Source: Ganoderma boninense (lineage: Eukaryota; Basidiomycota; Agaricomycetes; Polyporales; Polyporaceae). From it: DNA of 64,000 nucleotides. Within the stretch, counting starts at the first letter, position 1, and each line of letters begins with the position of its first letter. The DNA is taken from assembly GCA_002900995.3 (NCBI GenBank), contig CM035314.1:1597372-1661371 (forward strand), written 5' to 3'. The notes under the pieces are model-generated. The model was given only the letters and a program-made list of their open reading frames with translations, did no database searches and was not told the DNA's origin. The position numbers were made by a program, and so were the translations under genes. Below are positions 23,003-34,100 of the stretch, piece after piece.

Positions 23003-24846
23003 CTATCCCGTCTTCGCCTTTAAGTGTTTCCACAGCGTCAAGAACATCACATACCCCACCCCCACATACGCCAGCTGCACCCCCACGTAATTCAGCATCC
23101 CTATCTTCACCCCCCGACCCCCCAAACACCGCGCCCGTCACCCGCCCCGTGTAGTTGCTCCACTGTATGAACAGGCTGATCCTCCCGTTCCACTCCCCGG
23201 GCAGCTGCTTCGACAGCAGCGACAGCGTCACCGTGCTCGCGATGTTGAACCCGAGCGCGACGAGGAACCAGCACAGCCACAGCGTCCCGTAGCTCACCCT
23301 CCTCCCCTTGATGATCCCCACCGCGATGAGCAGCCCCGCGACGCCGAGCGACGTGCCGAGCGCGAGCGTGTGGCGGTCCTGCACGCGGCGCGCGAAGCCG
23401 AGGTTGAGCAGCAGGAACGGGATCGTGCACACGCCGCCGAGCGCGATCAGGTTCCCCGCCGCGAACGGCGAGAAGTGGAACGGGTTCGTGGGGTCGGCGG
23501 AGGAGGTGAAGACGGGGATGTTCGACTCCCACGCGCCGAGGATGAAGAACGTCGTCATCGCGAACCAGCACATCGTCGCGCACACGCCCCACTGCTGCGG
23601 CGTCATCTTTGTGCAGGGACCTTGGGGGGCGGCGGGCGGGGAAGGGGGAGGCGTCGGTGACGCGGAGACGACGACGTCGGCCTCGGCGTTGGTGCTCATA
23701 GAGTCTCCCTTGTCCTTGTTTGATTTCTCGCGGGTGGTGAGGGAGGATACCATAGATCGAAGGGCGATGGGCTTCTGCGGCGTGCGGGGGACATCCTCGA
23801 ACCACATGCAGACGGCGACCCAGAATAGAAGCCAGCAGGCGGCCATCACCCAAGCCGGACTCGTGTACCCGTTGAAAATGGAGCTCTTGAACCCGACCTT
23901 GTACCTGTGTGTGCTTTAGCTCGCGGACGGAGGGACGATCAAACGGCATGGAGGCTTACAGCAGCCCACCGAAGAACGGCCCGGAGCTGAAACCGAGGCC
24001 TTGGCCGAGAACGAGCCATCCGGCGAGTGTGGTCCTACGACGAATACCGACGATCCGGGGGTCCGAGCAGTACCGCTTGTTGTACATCCAAAACGTGAAG
24101 CCGAAACCACAAACGATGCGCCCCAGGAGGATCAGGTAGAGCCAGTTGGCGCGGTATGCAAGGCCGTACAGCACATTCCCGACGACCATAGACGCACAGG
24201 TGAGGTGCAATGGGCGCTGGTAAACACCTGCAGGTCATGCGGGGTTAGACAAATACACACAGTTCGACATGGCGGCGCCTCACCTTGGTCGAAACGCATG
24301 AGAGGGAGGAGTGTGAGGCCCGACACCGCCGTGGGATACCAATCACCAATCCGGAGAAAGTCGACGACCCTCCGAGGTGTTGTGCATAGTCATTGGACGA
24401 CGATACGATGATGAAGAACGTGATCTGGAGGGAGGAGCCCACGGTCAGTTGGCACGTCACTGCGGTGCGGCCAACGTGTGTTGGTGGAGAAAAGACGACA
24501 TACCTGGAGCAGCACGTTCGATAACAGCACAATGACGAGCGACGCCGTCTTCGGGAGCTTGAGCTCCTCGTCGACGTCGGGGCTGATCGTGGTCTCGTCT
24601 GCCTGTCTGTCCTGCCCCACCACCCCGGGCCCCGTCGGCACTACGCCATCGCGGAGAGAGGGCAGCCTCCTCGGCTGCGCGAGGTTCAGGATGGTGCGGG
24701 GAAGCCTGAAACTTGCATGGTCTCCGGACTGTACCTACGCACGGGTAGGATGAAGAACGAGTCCGAGTCCGCGAGACGCTATTGCAGCGAAATTCCAACG
24801 TCGCTGGGAAGATATCAGCATGGTCGGCGTCAAGTGGGAGGAGCAT
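23003..24846 (-). CDS. Major facilitator superfamily transporter, frameshifted near its C-terminus
   Basis: Multi-exon integral membrane protein. Exons read in order: an N-terminal cytoplasmic stretch (LPRTILNLAQPRR), then TM segments LVIVLLSNVLLQ, GLVIGIP..SGLTLLPL and VVGNVLYGLAYRANWLYLIL. An MFS-like loop GRIVCGFGFTFWMYNKRY follows, then GLGFSSGPFFGGLLY and AACWLLFWVAVCMWFEDVP. A long cytoplasmic loop rich in Ser/Pro (about 23640-23780) separates the two halves, as usual in the family. The second half continues to SKQLPGEWNGRISLFIQWSNYTGRVTG. The frame then breaks at a run of six C (23110-23115). Dropping one base yields GGSGVKIGMLNYVG and a last TM, ending at 23003. Substrate is unknown. 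The first exon (start ATG 24846) is the least certain part. Confidence 0.7.
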
Positions 24847-25694
24847 TGGATTTCACGGGGGCAGGCGGAACGCCGAGCTGGTCGCCGTCGTGGCGCCATG
24901 GGACCCGGGCCGGCCGGAAGGCGCTGTTCGAATCCTGTTGTCGCCGCTTCCTTGCGCGCTCGCTGAAGTCATTGCTCTTCTTCCCAATACATTCATGGAA
25001 GAGGAGTGCTTAATATTGTAGATGCCCGAGTGCGATCGTCGAGAATACGTGCAGTCGTCATTGCAGTTTACAATTCGACTCGGCGTTAGAGTGGTTGGAC
25101 GGCCTTGGCCGGGTCACGACAGACAGAGTCCAGACCACTCAGTAGACGCGCAGAAAGCACTTGGCGGCGTTGAACGACTCGGACGACGGACTCGTGCTCA
25201 ACCTCCTTCGACGCTCAGGTCACTTTACCTGTACCAGTCCAAAAACACGGCAGCAGTTTCCCATGTTCGGTCTTCATCGTGCAACGTGCGTCCTTCTATG
25301 CACCACCGAGTTTCCCAAGCTCACTTCGACCATGTCCGATGACTGCGGCCACGCATACAGATGTATTCACCTAAATGTCAACATCGACCACGTATTCGCA
25401 GCTCCGTGTACGTTTCCACGCCTCAATGCGATAGAATATCTGACGAACAGTTCATAATCATTTAAAAAATAGCCCTCTGGTAACAGTGTTCTAAGTCCGC
25501 AAAATGCGAAATTTTTATACTACGCCGCTAATAAACGACAACCAACAGACAGGAGCGATTCTAATCGACCGAGAAACAGATCAGAGTACTGTACACATAT
25601 AGGTGAGCTCGTCGTGGACACTGTCAAATACAATACAAAACGTGATGCTCGGGTTTTGCTCGCTGATGAGAAGACCCTCAGCCCCGCCCAGACC
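24847..25694. other. Divergent/3' flank region, nothing recognised
   Basis: 850 bp between the MFS start and the stop codon of the flavoenzyme gene. AT-rich around 25440-25600, compatible with the 3' untranslated region of the latter. No supported ORF. Confidence 0.4.
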
Positions 25695-26999
25695 CTACAA
25701 CCGCGCCGAGAACCGCCCGTGCGCCTCCTCGTGCTTCGGCGAGAAGCCCTTCTCCGTCTGCATCGCCGTCGGGGCCTTGTCGAGCAGCGCCTCCTCGACC
25801 ATCGCCAGCACGTCCGCCGCGCAGCCGAACGAGAGCGACCAGCCCGCGCCTCCGTGCCCGTACGTGTGGATGATGCGGCTGTGCTTCGTGAGCGACTCGC
25901 CGACGACGGGGCGGAGCTCGCGCTCCACGCGGACGTTCTGCCTGCGGAACGGGCGCAGGCCCTGCGAGAGCGGGTAGTCGGGGTCGAGCCGCGCCCGCTT
26001 CAGCTGGGGCAGGAACGCCTCCGCGCGCGCGCGCATGCGCTTGATGATCGGCGTGTCGAGCGTGTAGTCGAGCTCGCCCTTGTGCGCCTCCGTGATCCCG
26101 CCGATGATGAGGATCTTGTCGTTGCGCGGGACGAGGAACACGATCTCGTTCGCGACGTCCGCCGAGATGCTCAGCGCCGCGTCGATGACCGGGAAGTCCT
26201 TCCCGTCGTTGATGACGCGGATGAGCCCGCCCCGGATCGGGTAGCACGACTCGTCGCCTGCGAGCTCCGTCCCTGCGATGCCCGTCGCGTTGATGATGAT
26301 GTCGGCGGCGTACTCGGCGCGGAGCGCCTGCTCCTGGTCGAGGAGGTCGCCGTGGATGGTGCGGGTGACGAAGCGGGCGCCCTTGCGCTGCACGAGGTCC
26401 ATGAGCCAGATCATCGCGCGGTCGGTGTCGATGACGGGGGCGAGGAGTTCGTACGCGTCGACGGCGCCGTACGACTTGTTGATGTCGCGCTCCTTGATGA
26501 TGTCGGGGGTGTGGCGGAAGCCCCGGACGCCGCAGCCAGCGATCTCCTTCATCTTCGAGTACTGGTTAGCATCGTCCTCGACGCGGAAGGGGAAGAAGAA
26601 GTCGGAGGGCTTGGTGCTGACGCCTGATTCCCGGGAGAGGTCGGCCTTGGCGGAGATGGCGTCCCAGATGTGGTAAGAGACCATGCACCACTTGCGGGAG
26701 TGCTGGAGCGAGATGAGGTCGGTGTGCTGGCCGCAGACCGCCGGGGGGTACTCCCAGAGTGCGCCGGCGATCTGGGAAGTCAGACGCTGCTCCTTGCCAA
26801 AGGTAGCCCACTCCTTGGCGACGACCGTGACATGGTAGCCCTTGTCGAGGAGCGTCCACGCGGTAGTGAGACCGATGACGCCACCGCCGACGATGAGGAT
26901 GCGGGGAGAGTAGGGGTAGCGGGCTCGAGGGGAACGGGGTTGGGGCTGAGGTCCTTCCAGAAGACAAGAGGCTGAGCGTTGATAGCGGCCATGGCGTGT
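25695..26999 (-). CDS. D-amino acid oxidase-type FAD-dependent oxidoreductase, peroxisomal; one frame break near the N-terminus
   Basis: FAD-dependent oxidase that would convert D-amino acids to keto acids with H2O2 release. The dinucleotide-binding motif LIVGGGVIGLTTAW is near residue 35. It is followed by SQIAGALWEYPPAVCG (FAD-contacting in this family), NATGIAGTELAGD, YPIRGGLIRV and a C-terminal GHGGAGWSLSFGCA. Downstream of the break there is a single uninterrupted frame of about 420 codons. The only suitable ATG (26997-26999, start MAAINAQPLVFWKDL) is in a different frame. Adding one base near 26919-26922 gives LEP-A-YPYSPRILIVGGG, the usual join, so I infer a one-base deletion or error. 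The protein ends in ARL, a PTS1 peroxisomal signal, as expected. A CT-rich tract (27035-27080, coding-strand sense) precedes the start, a common fungal promoter feature. Confidence 0.85.
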   Translation of the reverse strand, partial: TRHGRYQRSASCLLEGPQPQPRSPRARYPYSPRILIVGGGVIGLTTAWTLLDKGYHVTVVAKEWATFGKEQRLTSQIAGALWEYPPAVCGQHTDLISLQHSRKWCMVSYHIWDAISAKADLSRESGVSTKPSDFFFPFRVEDDANQYSKMKEIAGCGVRGFRHTPDIIKERDINKSYGAVDAYELLAPVIDTDRAMIWLMDLVQRKGARFVTRTIHGDLLDQEQALRAEYAADIIINATGIAGTELAGDESCYPIRGGLIRVINDGKDFPVIDAALSISADVANEIVFLVPRNDKILIIGGITEAHKGELDYTLDTPIIKRMRARAEAFLPQLKRARLDPDYPLSQGLRPFRRQNVRVERELRPVVGESLTKHSRIIHTYGHGGAGWSLSFGCAADVLAMVEEALLDKAPTAMQTEKGFSPKHEEAHGRFSARL

Positions 27000-27034
27000 G
27001 TGTATGGGAGGGGAGGTTAAAGGTGTAGATGTGA

Positions 27035-27080
27035 GTACGAGGAGGCGGAGGAGGAGGAGGAGAAGGAGAAGGAGAAGGCG
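27035..27080 (-). promoter_or_regulatory. Pyrimidine-rich promoter tract of the flavoenzyme gene
   Basis: Read on the plus strand this is GGAGGA/GAAGGA microsatellite-like sequence. On the coding strand it is a CT tract about 40-80 bp upstream of the ATG. Such CT-rich blocks just upstream of the transcription start are typical of well-expressed filamentous-fungal genes. It could equally be a simple repeat without function. Confidence 0.35.
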
Positions 27081-28693
27081 GGTGTGTTTTGGGCTTGGTG
27101 AGACGAAAGGCCTGTCATCCGAGCCTTTTAACCTCTCTGCACCCTCAGCTTCCACTGCTTCGTCTACTCCTAGCGCTCTACAGGCAGGTGTGCATTACCC
27201 GCTTGCTTTCGCGCGATTCGCCTAAGCTGACGGCGCCTCTAGTTATGTCGCATTCCTCCACGAAATTGACAACCGGTGACCATCCAGCGACGGACCCTCC
27301 TTGCGATCTCCCATCAGAGGAATCGAGACGCTGAGAAGGATGATCTCCCCCGGACTGGCAGACCCTCCACCTGGGCCGTTCTGGAGCGAACCTTGACTGT
27401 GGTCATTGTGACTACTTGCCACACCGTACGTCCGTCGCAGTCCTTTGTCCCCTAATTCAGGTTCATAGCTAGTCACGGTGCTCTGGACGTCCCCCTTTTG
27501 GTAGAAACCCGTCTCAAACTGTCCATTTTTCCCCTGCGAGGATGTACGAATCGGCTGAGCATGTGGACATCCCGTGCTCCTACCATTTGTAAAGTATGCC
27601 GTGGGTATCGGTATCTTCCTCGTTTTGGATTGTATGGCTGTCATGGCAAACTGACAAATATCTTCCGAGGCGCGTGTTCGAAAGAGCCATTACCTTGGAG
27701 AGCCTGTCTGACGGGCCTAACAGACGTGCGAAGTTGGGAGGTACGAGGGTTTGAATTGTTCCGCATTGTTAGAATGCCGTCGTAGAGCCTGCATGGGGCA
27801 ACGACAAATCTCATTCAGTTCCCCCCACCCTTTCTGGAGATCTTTTCGGTCCGAATGACCTTCTTCTATTTAGTCGGTAAAGCCGTAAATCAGCACCTGG
27901 CGGGCGTGAGCTCACGAACCGCCCTATGGCTGTACCAAAATTTCTGTTCTGGCGTTCAATGGAGGACGCGCTTTCTGACATACACTTCCGACAAAGTCTG
28001 ACATCCTCGTATGGCCCCGTGTTCAAGTGCCCAAGAAATCCAAGAGCTAGGGCGTTCCAGCCACGTCGTTTGAGGCTGCGTCCTCAACCCGTCAAACCAT
28101 CAACCTGTCAAGGATTAGACATGCATCTGCCAGCATGGGAAACACCCGTTTAATAATAACAGCCGATCTTACTATATGGGCGAACTTGGCGTGGGTGCTT
28201 GGATTGCCGCATCTACCACAGCATCTATACATTCCGTAACTTATGCGCTCGCGGGGTTTGATGCGGATCCATTGTGTCAAGGCTTGCGGAGTACGGCTGA
28301 ACGTACCTTCTTCCGTCACACAGTCTTTTGCGTCAGCTTCGCGCCATCGCGAACCGTGGGAGATGTAAGGCCAGGTCATCGTGACCCATCGACATGGTCC
28401 ATCTGACCGTTGTCGACCGTGGGTTCGTAGACCGCAGTGGTGTCGGTTGGCGGCGGAAGCTTGAGCCACTCGACAACACGAGGGGTCCTGGAGGCCCAGT
28501 GTTAGGATCATTGTTCCGCTGTCGCTCCGAATCAGGTCAATTTCCATTGCCACAGTAGCCGCGAGGGTGCCCTGCCCCGCCTCCAAGCTTGCAGAGGTCT
28601 TCTGGGATTTCCGTGCCGATCAGTCCATAGGGAGCAAGTAGGAGCCCAGGCTGCGCGACAAGTACGGTTGGCAATCGGTCGGCGTCCGTGGTA
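27081..28693. other. Intergenic, nothing recognised
   Basis: 1.6 kb without a supportable gene. The short ORFs on both strands look random, and composition drops to moderate GC. It adjoins the MITE at its right end and may be old transposon or pseudogene sequence. Confidence 0.35.
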
Positions 28694-28721
28694 CAGTTGC
28701 GGACAATCAAACTCGACAAAA
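28694..28721 (+). repeat. Left terminal inverted repeat of the MITE
   Basis: 28 bp, preceded by TA; identical to the reverse complement of 29398-29425. Confidence 0.9.
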
Positions 28722-29397
28722 AACTTGACCGATTTTTCTAGCCTTCCGAAATAGCCGGAAACGGTGGGAAACAGTGTATTATGCATCGTAGAGGACGGAG
28801 GAAAGGATTTGTACGAGCCGATTTCCCTCCAGCCACTTTTGGGTTTGAGGGCCAAAAATTTGGCGTACCCCCCAAAAATATTCGTAAAAATCATGAAAAA
28901 TACGGCAATCGACTCCTTCGAAGAGCTGAAGATGATTCCGACAAAAACAAAGCTTCTATCGAGCCGTTAAGCGCTAAAATATTCACAAAGTTGGGCGTCA
29001 AGCCCCTGGATTAGGCAGCAAGTACATCAAGTACATCAGAAAATGCTTCTCGTACTGCGCACGCCTCAATGGTCGATGCCCGACCGCATTCCCATGCCCA
29101 ACAGTGGACATGGATGGGACAATCGGTCGTCGGCGGTCCCATATAAAGACACCCTCCGGCCATCAGTGAGCGCTAATGAGCGCTTACTCAGGTGCACAAG
29201 GTGGTATACCCGGCCCGTAGGGCGCCTAAGGTGCCCCAGGGGGGCAAAGGGAGCGTTGAAATGGGCCAAAAATCGCGCACCCTATTTTGTCGTGGGGCGA
29301 AAAACTTCGGAGGTGTGTTTTTGGACGTTTTCAGCTATTGCGAATCCATTCCCGGGCACAGCGCCCGTCAGAAAATTCGATTTGGGCGTCAACCCCG

Positions 29398-29425
29398 TTT
29401 TGTCGAGTTTGATTGTCCGCAACTG
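29398..29425 (-). repeat. Right terminal inverted repeat of the MITE
   Basis: 28 bp, followed by TA; perfect match to the left repeat in inverted orientation. Confidence 0.9.
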
Positions 29426-29427
29426 TA

Positions 29428-31109
29428 GCTCAAACGTAAAAGTCACATCCGGTCAAGCCGGAAGGAAGCGTCATTCACGAACAGCTTCTCACCTTGTGCC
29501 GACAACGCGCGGGGGAACTTGAGAACTTTGAGTGTCGGTCATCGAGAGTGAGATCCGGCCCAAGTTGCGCAATTCTCGAAAGAAAGCCGCCGTCCCGAAG
29601 TTGCCAAAAGGGATACCTTTGCATTGGAAATCGCGATGCCTGTTAGCACTCACTCCGTGGCTGTTCCGGTTTTGGGAGCGCACCCCGCAGCGGCCCTGGA
29701 CCGATCCCTCGCCACTGCAACAGCCGAGGTGCCCTGAGAGTATAATGAAGGAACTCCAATGTTCCGCCTTGGCTGACTTGGTTGCGTACCACACTCGGAC
29801 CGAGGAAATCTGCGTGTCCCGACTTCGCATCGACAATGTCCTGGTGGAGATAACGGAAACATCGTCAACTCGAAAAGTTCCCGGTTGCCAGAATTTTCAG
29901 AATTCCGCTGTCACGTACAGATTATGTGGATGGAGGCCTACTAGCCTCGAGCTTCCCCAGCCACATGCAGGTATATCGAGGGCCTGGTGTATGGGCCTAT
30001 TATCGGCCAGAAAGTAGATTGTAGCTGAGCTGCGGCGGCGGTGGAAGGAGTTCGAGGCCGTCTAATCAGAGACACGTTTGGAAGCACCATCCCATGACTC
30101 TCTACCCTGTCAAACAGTGATTTACTCCAAGGAGAGAGAAGCAAGCTCGTCGCCTAGACCCCCCAGACTTCGACCTGGGGTAGAAGGCAGCGTCTCGCTC
30201 ACCGGAGAATACGGGCGCCGTCATGGTCATCGGACTCGAGCTTTTGGTCGGAGGGACCCGCACAGTGCGGAGAAGAGTCGAGCGTTAAGCGAACGCAGCT
30301 CAGCCCGGAGCAATCACCTGGCACCAGCCTCTGCCGCCCAGCTCCATGGGGGTTTCCGGCTCAGAGACGGCAAAAATGGACGACGCTGAGGAATTTGTAA
30401 AAGCCTCAGGCCTGAGGTTCGAACAACATAGTGTTATTTCAGCTCATGGTGCGACGTGCGAGAAAACTCACCGGTCAGTCACCTTTACCAGCGAAGGGAT
30501 ACAGACCATCGACAGCATGATATGGGTGCTCAATTGGTGCCTGCATTGAGCTTGGAAAACCCGACATAGAGCGCTTATATGGCGAGATGCACCCATCCGG
30601 ACCCACAAGTAAGCCATCGAACATCAATTAGCGGGTAGGCGTCATGCAAATACACGAGAGCGGAAAACGTATCATGGACAATCGTACACATGAGGGATAG
30701 GCGAGAAAGCGAAACATTCGACAGAGACGCAAAAGCTATAACACAACGCATACGCACTCAAATAGTTCTGTACAGGTGCACGCCCAAGACCGTTCCTCAT
30801 GATACACAAACAAGGCGTGCCTGCCATTAGGAGACTGTACCATGTTCCGCCGGTGAATCTCAACTCATACCTTGGTTCCTCCAAATTCCGAGCCTAGAAG
30901 TACATGGAAACAGATGACAAAAAACAAAACAGCGAACCTCGGGACAGCTGTGCATCAAAAAACGTCAAAGCAATTCAAGTCACCATTCACCACTCGTACT
31001 CCGACGATGTCCACGTCAAGGCCACCAGACCTATGGTTCGCAGCCCAGGCCTTATTCCAAGATTCCGAGTGGCCTACTACCCCACCCCCAGGCGACGTGC
31101 CAACGCTCA
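29428..31109. other. Intergenic, nothing recognised
   Basis: 1.7 kb between the MITE and the 3' end of the CNNM-type gene. The ORF at 29532-30017 has no recognisable motif. I looked for a second pair of inverted repeats here and found none. Confidence 0.35.
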
Positions 31110-34100
31110 TCAAACCCAGCCCTGGCCTTCCTTCTCGTCGGCTTTGCGACCGTCCCCAGGGGGGACCTCGAGCGCGCTCGCAGCCTCCGACATCGGCGTG
31201 GCACCTTCCGCCTGCCAAAAATCGCGCTTCACGCGCTCGGCGACAATGACTCCGGGCACGGCGTCTCCGCTATTCAGCGGACTGCTCTTGAACCACCCGC
31301 CCTTGGTCGCGGTCTGGCTGCCCGAGCTTGACCCGGCGCGGCGCTTACGTTCGCGCTCAAGGAGAATCGCCTGTTCCAGTGACGGTGCGGGCGACGCGCT
31401 GCGCGTGGGCGGTCCAAATGGCATGACGGCGACGGCGATCGCGGGATTCGACGTAATCGCCTGCACAGACCGTGCGCGGCCCACGTTCGCAGCGGCAGCT
31501 GAATGCGCAGGTACGACAGTACCCTGACCCTCTAGCGACAGGGAAGGCAAAGGCGCGGACGGACCCGGTACACTCGCGCAGGGCTTCGTCGCGAAGAATG
31601 GGGCAGGGAGGGCGGATGCAATGCGACTGTTCTCGGCTGGGACAGGGACGGGCTTCTCCGAGACGGCGATGGGGATGGAGGCGAGTGAAGGAACGTTGGT
31701 GCTTCCGGACGTGGAGAACGCGACCATCTCAGGCGGCACAATGCCTTCGGGAACAGACGGCGGGAGCGGAGGGCCGTCAGGCAGCCCGACCTTGTCCTTC
31801 GCGCCGTCCTTGTCCTTGTTCTTCTCCGAGAAGCCCCTAGCATTGTGGGGCATGGGGGGCGCGCTCCGGGACCGCTGGAAGCCAGGAACCTTGAAGTTCA
31901 AATTGCGGAGTGCGGGCAACGCCATTGGCCTCGGCACGGGCACCGAGAGAAGAGACATCGACGGGGCGGGGGACGTGTCGGAGATGCCCGAGGCGACGGC
32001 GGTCGCAGCCGTCGGGTCTAGTCCAACGAGCTCAGGCGCGGAGCCTGTGCGCTTCAGCGACGGTGCGACTTTGACCTCCGCCTGGACGTAGGAGGTCAGA
32101 TCTGGGTGACCCTGCGGATCAAATTCATCATAGATCTCTTCTCCGATGAGTTCTACGCGAAAAGAGCATGAGGTCGCCTCGCGAACACAGGACCCGATGC
32201 TGACGCCCAATGTTTACGTACCTTCAAGAACGTCTTCCAGGGTGATGATGCCGAGCGGCATCACCGCTGGGTCAACACTCTGCAGGAATTCGTCCACTCC
32301 CTCCTTCGTCAGGACAGCGTCCGCAGGCATGCTCTGCTCCCATCCCCGCCATCCGCCGACCTTTGGCAGGGTGAGCACCCGCTTCTTGGTTGCACCCTCC
32401 GGGTCCTCGACGACGCCCATCTCTATGTCAGCAACGCGCTTCGATCTGCGCCGCGTATGGTCTGCCTTCTTGTTGAACTGCACATCCTCATCATGCATCT
32501 CGGCGGAGCAGCCGTCATGGAGCGTCTCTTCGTTGCTACTGTGCCTTTGAGGCTTATGCGGCCGCGACTTCTGGATGTGAGACGAGGGAGACGGGGCCTC
32601 GCCCTCGCCCTCCTCCTCGTCATCGCTCGAGTTCGAGTCGCTGCTGTCGCCAATTCGAACCGTGTCGAGCAGCCGCCTGGTGAGTCCACGCTTGACAGCC
32701 TGTTTCACGCTCGTCGCGCGTTCGACGCTGAAGCGTGAGACGATCGCCATATGCGACCGACCCTCCTGGAATTTATCGAGGATACCGAGCAGCGGCTCGT
32801 TATTGGGCACAAACGGCACTTTGTTCAGCGGTATCTTGCGCACCGGCGTTGCGTCTAGTAGTAGGACAGGGCGCAGCGTCCCCCCGTCCCACGATTAGCC
32901 TTTAGTCTTTTGGCCGCGATTGGACAGGAAAAAAACTTTTAGGGGGTCCAGCGACCGTACGCACCATTGGGGTCAAGAAGCACGCACTGCTTCACAAGCA
33001 GGATGCCGATGATCTTCTTCACCTTCTGCGTCCTCGTTTGCCTGCCGTCGAGGCTTAGGCGGGAACCTGTAGCGTCCATAAGGTCGGCTTCGGAAATGTT
33101 GACCTGTGCGACAAGTCTGGGCACAGAGATCTCGACCTCCTCATACACCGGAATGCGCGAGTGTCCTGTCAGGCAGACCTGGCGCAGTGTCTCGTAGTCA
33201 AGCTTGGCATCGATGCTCAGCATGAACACGTCCTTGATGGGCGTCATCGCCTGCCTTACGACCTGCCGGATGGCGGAGATGAAGCGTGAGCAATCGATGC
33301 TACCAATGGGGTGCGATGACTAACTTTCTCTTGTAGATCAAGAGCGCCTCCGATTATAGTTACGGTGTCCGTCTTCAAGTCGCCGCCAAGCTGCCCACCG
33401 TTTGAATGCATGGCGATGAGCTCCTTGAGCTCGGCACGTCTGTAGATGATACCATGGTGGGGCCCAAGCACAAACTCCAACAGTTTGGCGACCGGCCAAG
33501 CGGCAACACCCTGTGGAAATTGTGTCAGTGTACGACGTACGCAGCGGGGCGGACCGCTCACCAAAGTCCATAAGAGGACATGCACAAAGCCAGCCATTTT
33601 AGCGCCGAAATACAGTCCGTACCGCGTGCACAAGGACTGCGGGATAATTTCTGCGAAACTACATGATAGGTCAGTAATGATCCTGCGGAGATGGCATGCT
33701 GCTGAATTGGAAACCGAGTCGGAAGTACCGATCGAATTGGAAAAAAGAAAACTGCAGTCCAGAGTCGACGGATGGGCGAAGCACTCATTGCCCCATAACG
33801 TCGAACGTGACCGGTGCGGTGAAATACAGCATCCGCGCGCTGTCTTACGCTCTCATGATGCAACATGCGCAACGGCCGAAGCCTCTGCACTCCAGTCAGA
33901 AGTCTTCTGACTGATCATGCAGAATGCGCCACGTCCTTGAGGGTACTTTTGCGCCGACCAGCGTCCACGTTACGTGCTCTGGCGACAACACAGCGAAGGC
34001 TAGAACCTTCGCATGTCCACGTCAATTGCACCCTGTGGAGCACAATGGTATCGGTCTTGTTGCGCAACTATTACGACGTCCGGAAATGCCGTACGGTGGA

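Larger units (their letters stand above)
28694..29425. mobile_element. Non-autonomous TIR element (MITE) of Tc1/mariner-pogo type
   Basis: The first 28 bases (28694-28721, beginning CAGTTGCGGACAATC) are the exact reverse complement of the last 28 (29398-29425, ending GATTGTCCGCAACTG). Each end is flanked by a TA dinucleotide (28692-28693 and 29426-29427), the target duplication of Tc1/mariner-type transposases. Ends of the form CAGT...ACTG next to TA also fit the pogo/Fot1 branch. The 732-bp body has no transposase motif (no DDD/DDE segment I can find), so it must be mobilised in trans. Perfect inverted repeats suggest it is fairly young. The interior contains small repeats, for example a doubled AAGTACATC near 29021-29039. 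Confidence 0.85.

Noticed and set aside
23107..23949. 280-codon minus-strand ORF in another frame of the MFS gene
   Set aside because: Arg/His/Pro-rich frame shadow; the MFS transmembrane segments are in the other frame.
25614..26627. 337-codon plus-strand ORF
   Set aside because: Antisense shadow of the flavoenzyme gene. It is rich in Arg/Asp/Val and arises from high GC3 on the real strand; the minus strand carries the FAD motif and PTS1.
29470..29930. Possible second inverted-repeat element next to the MITE
   Set aside because: Short similar words (AAGTTGCC/GTTGCCAG) do not extend into inverted repeats and there is no target duplication.
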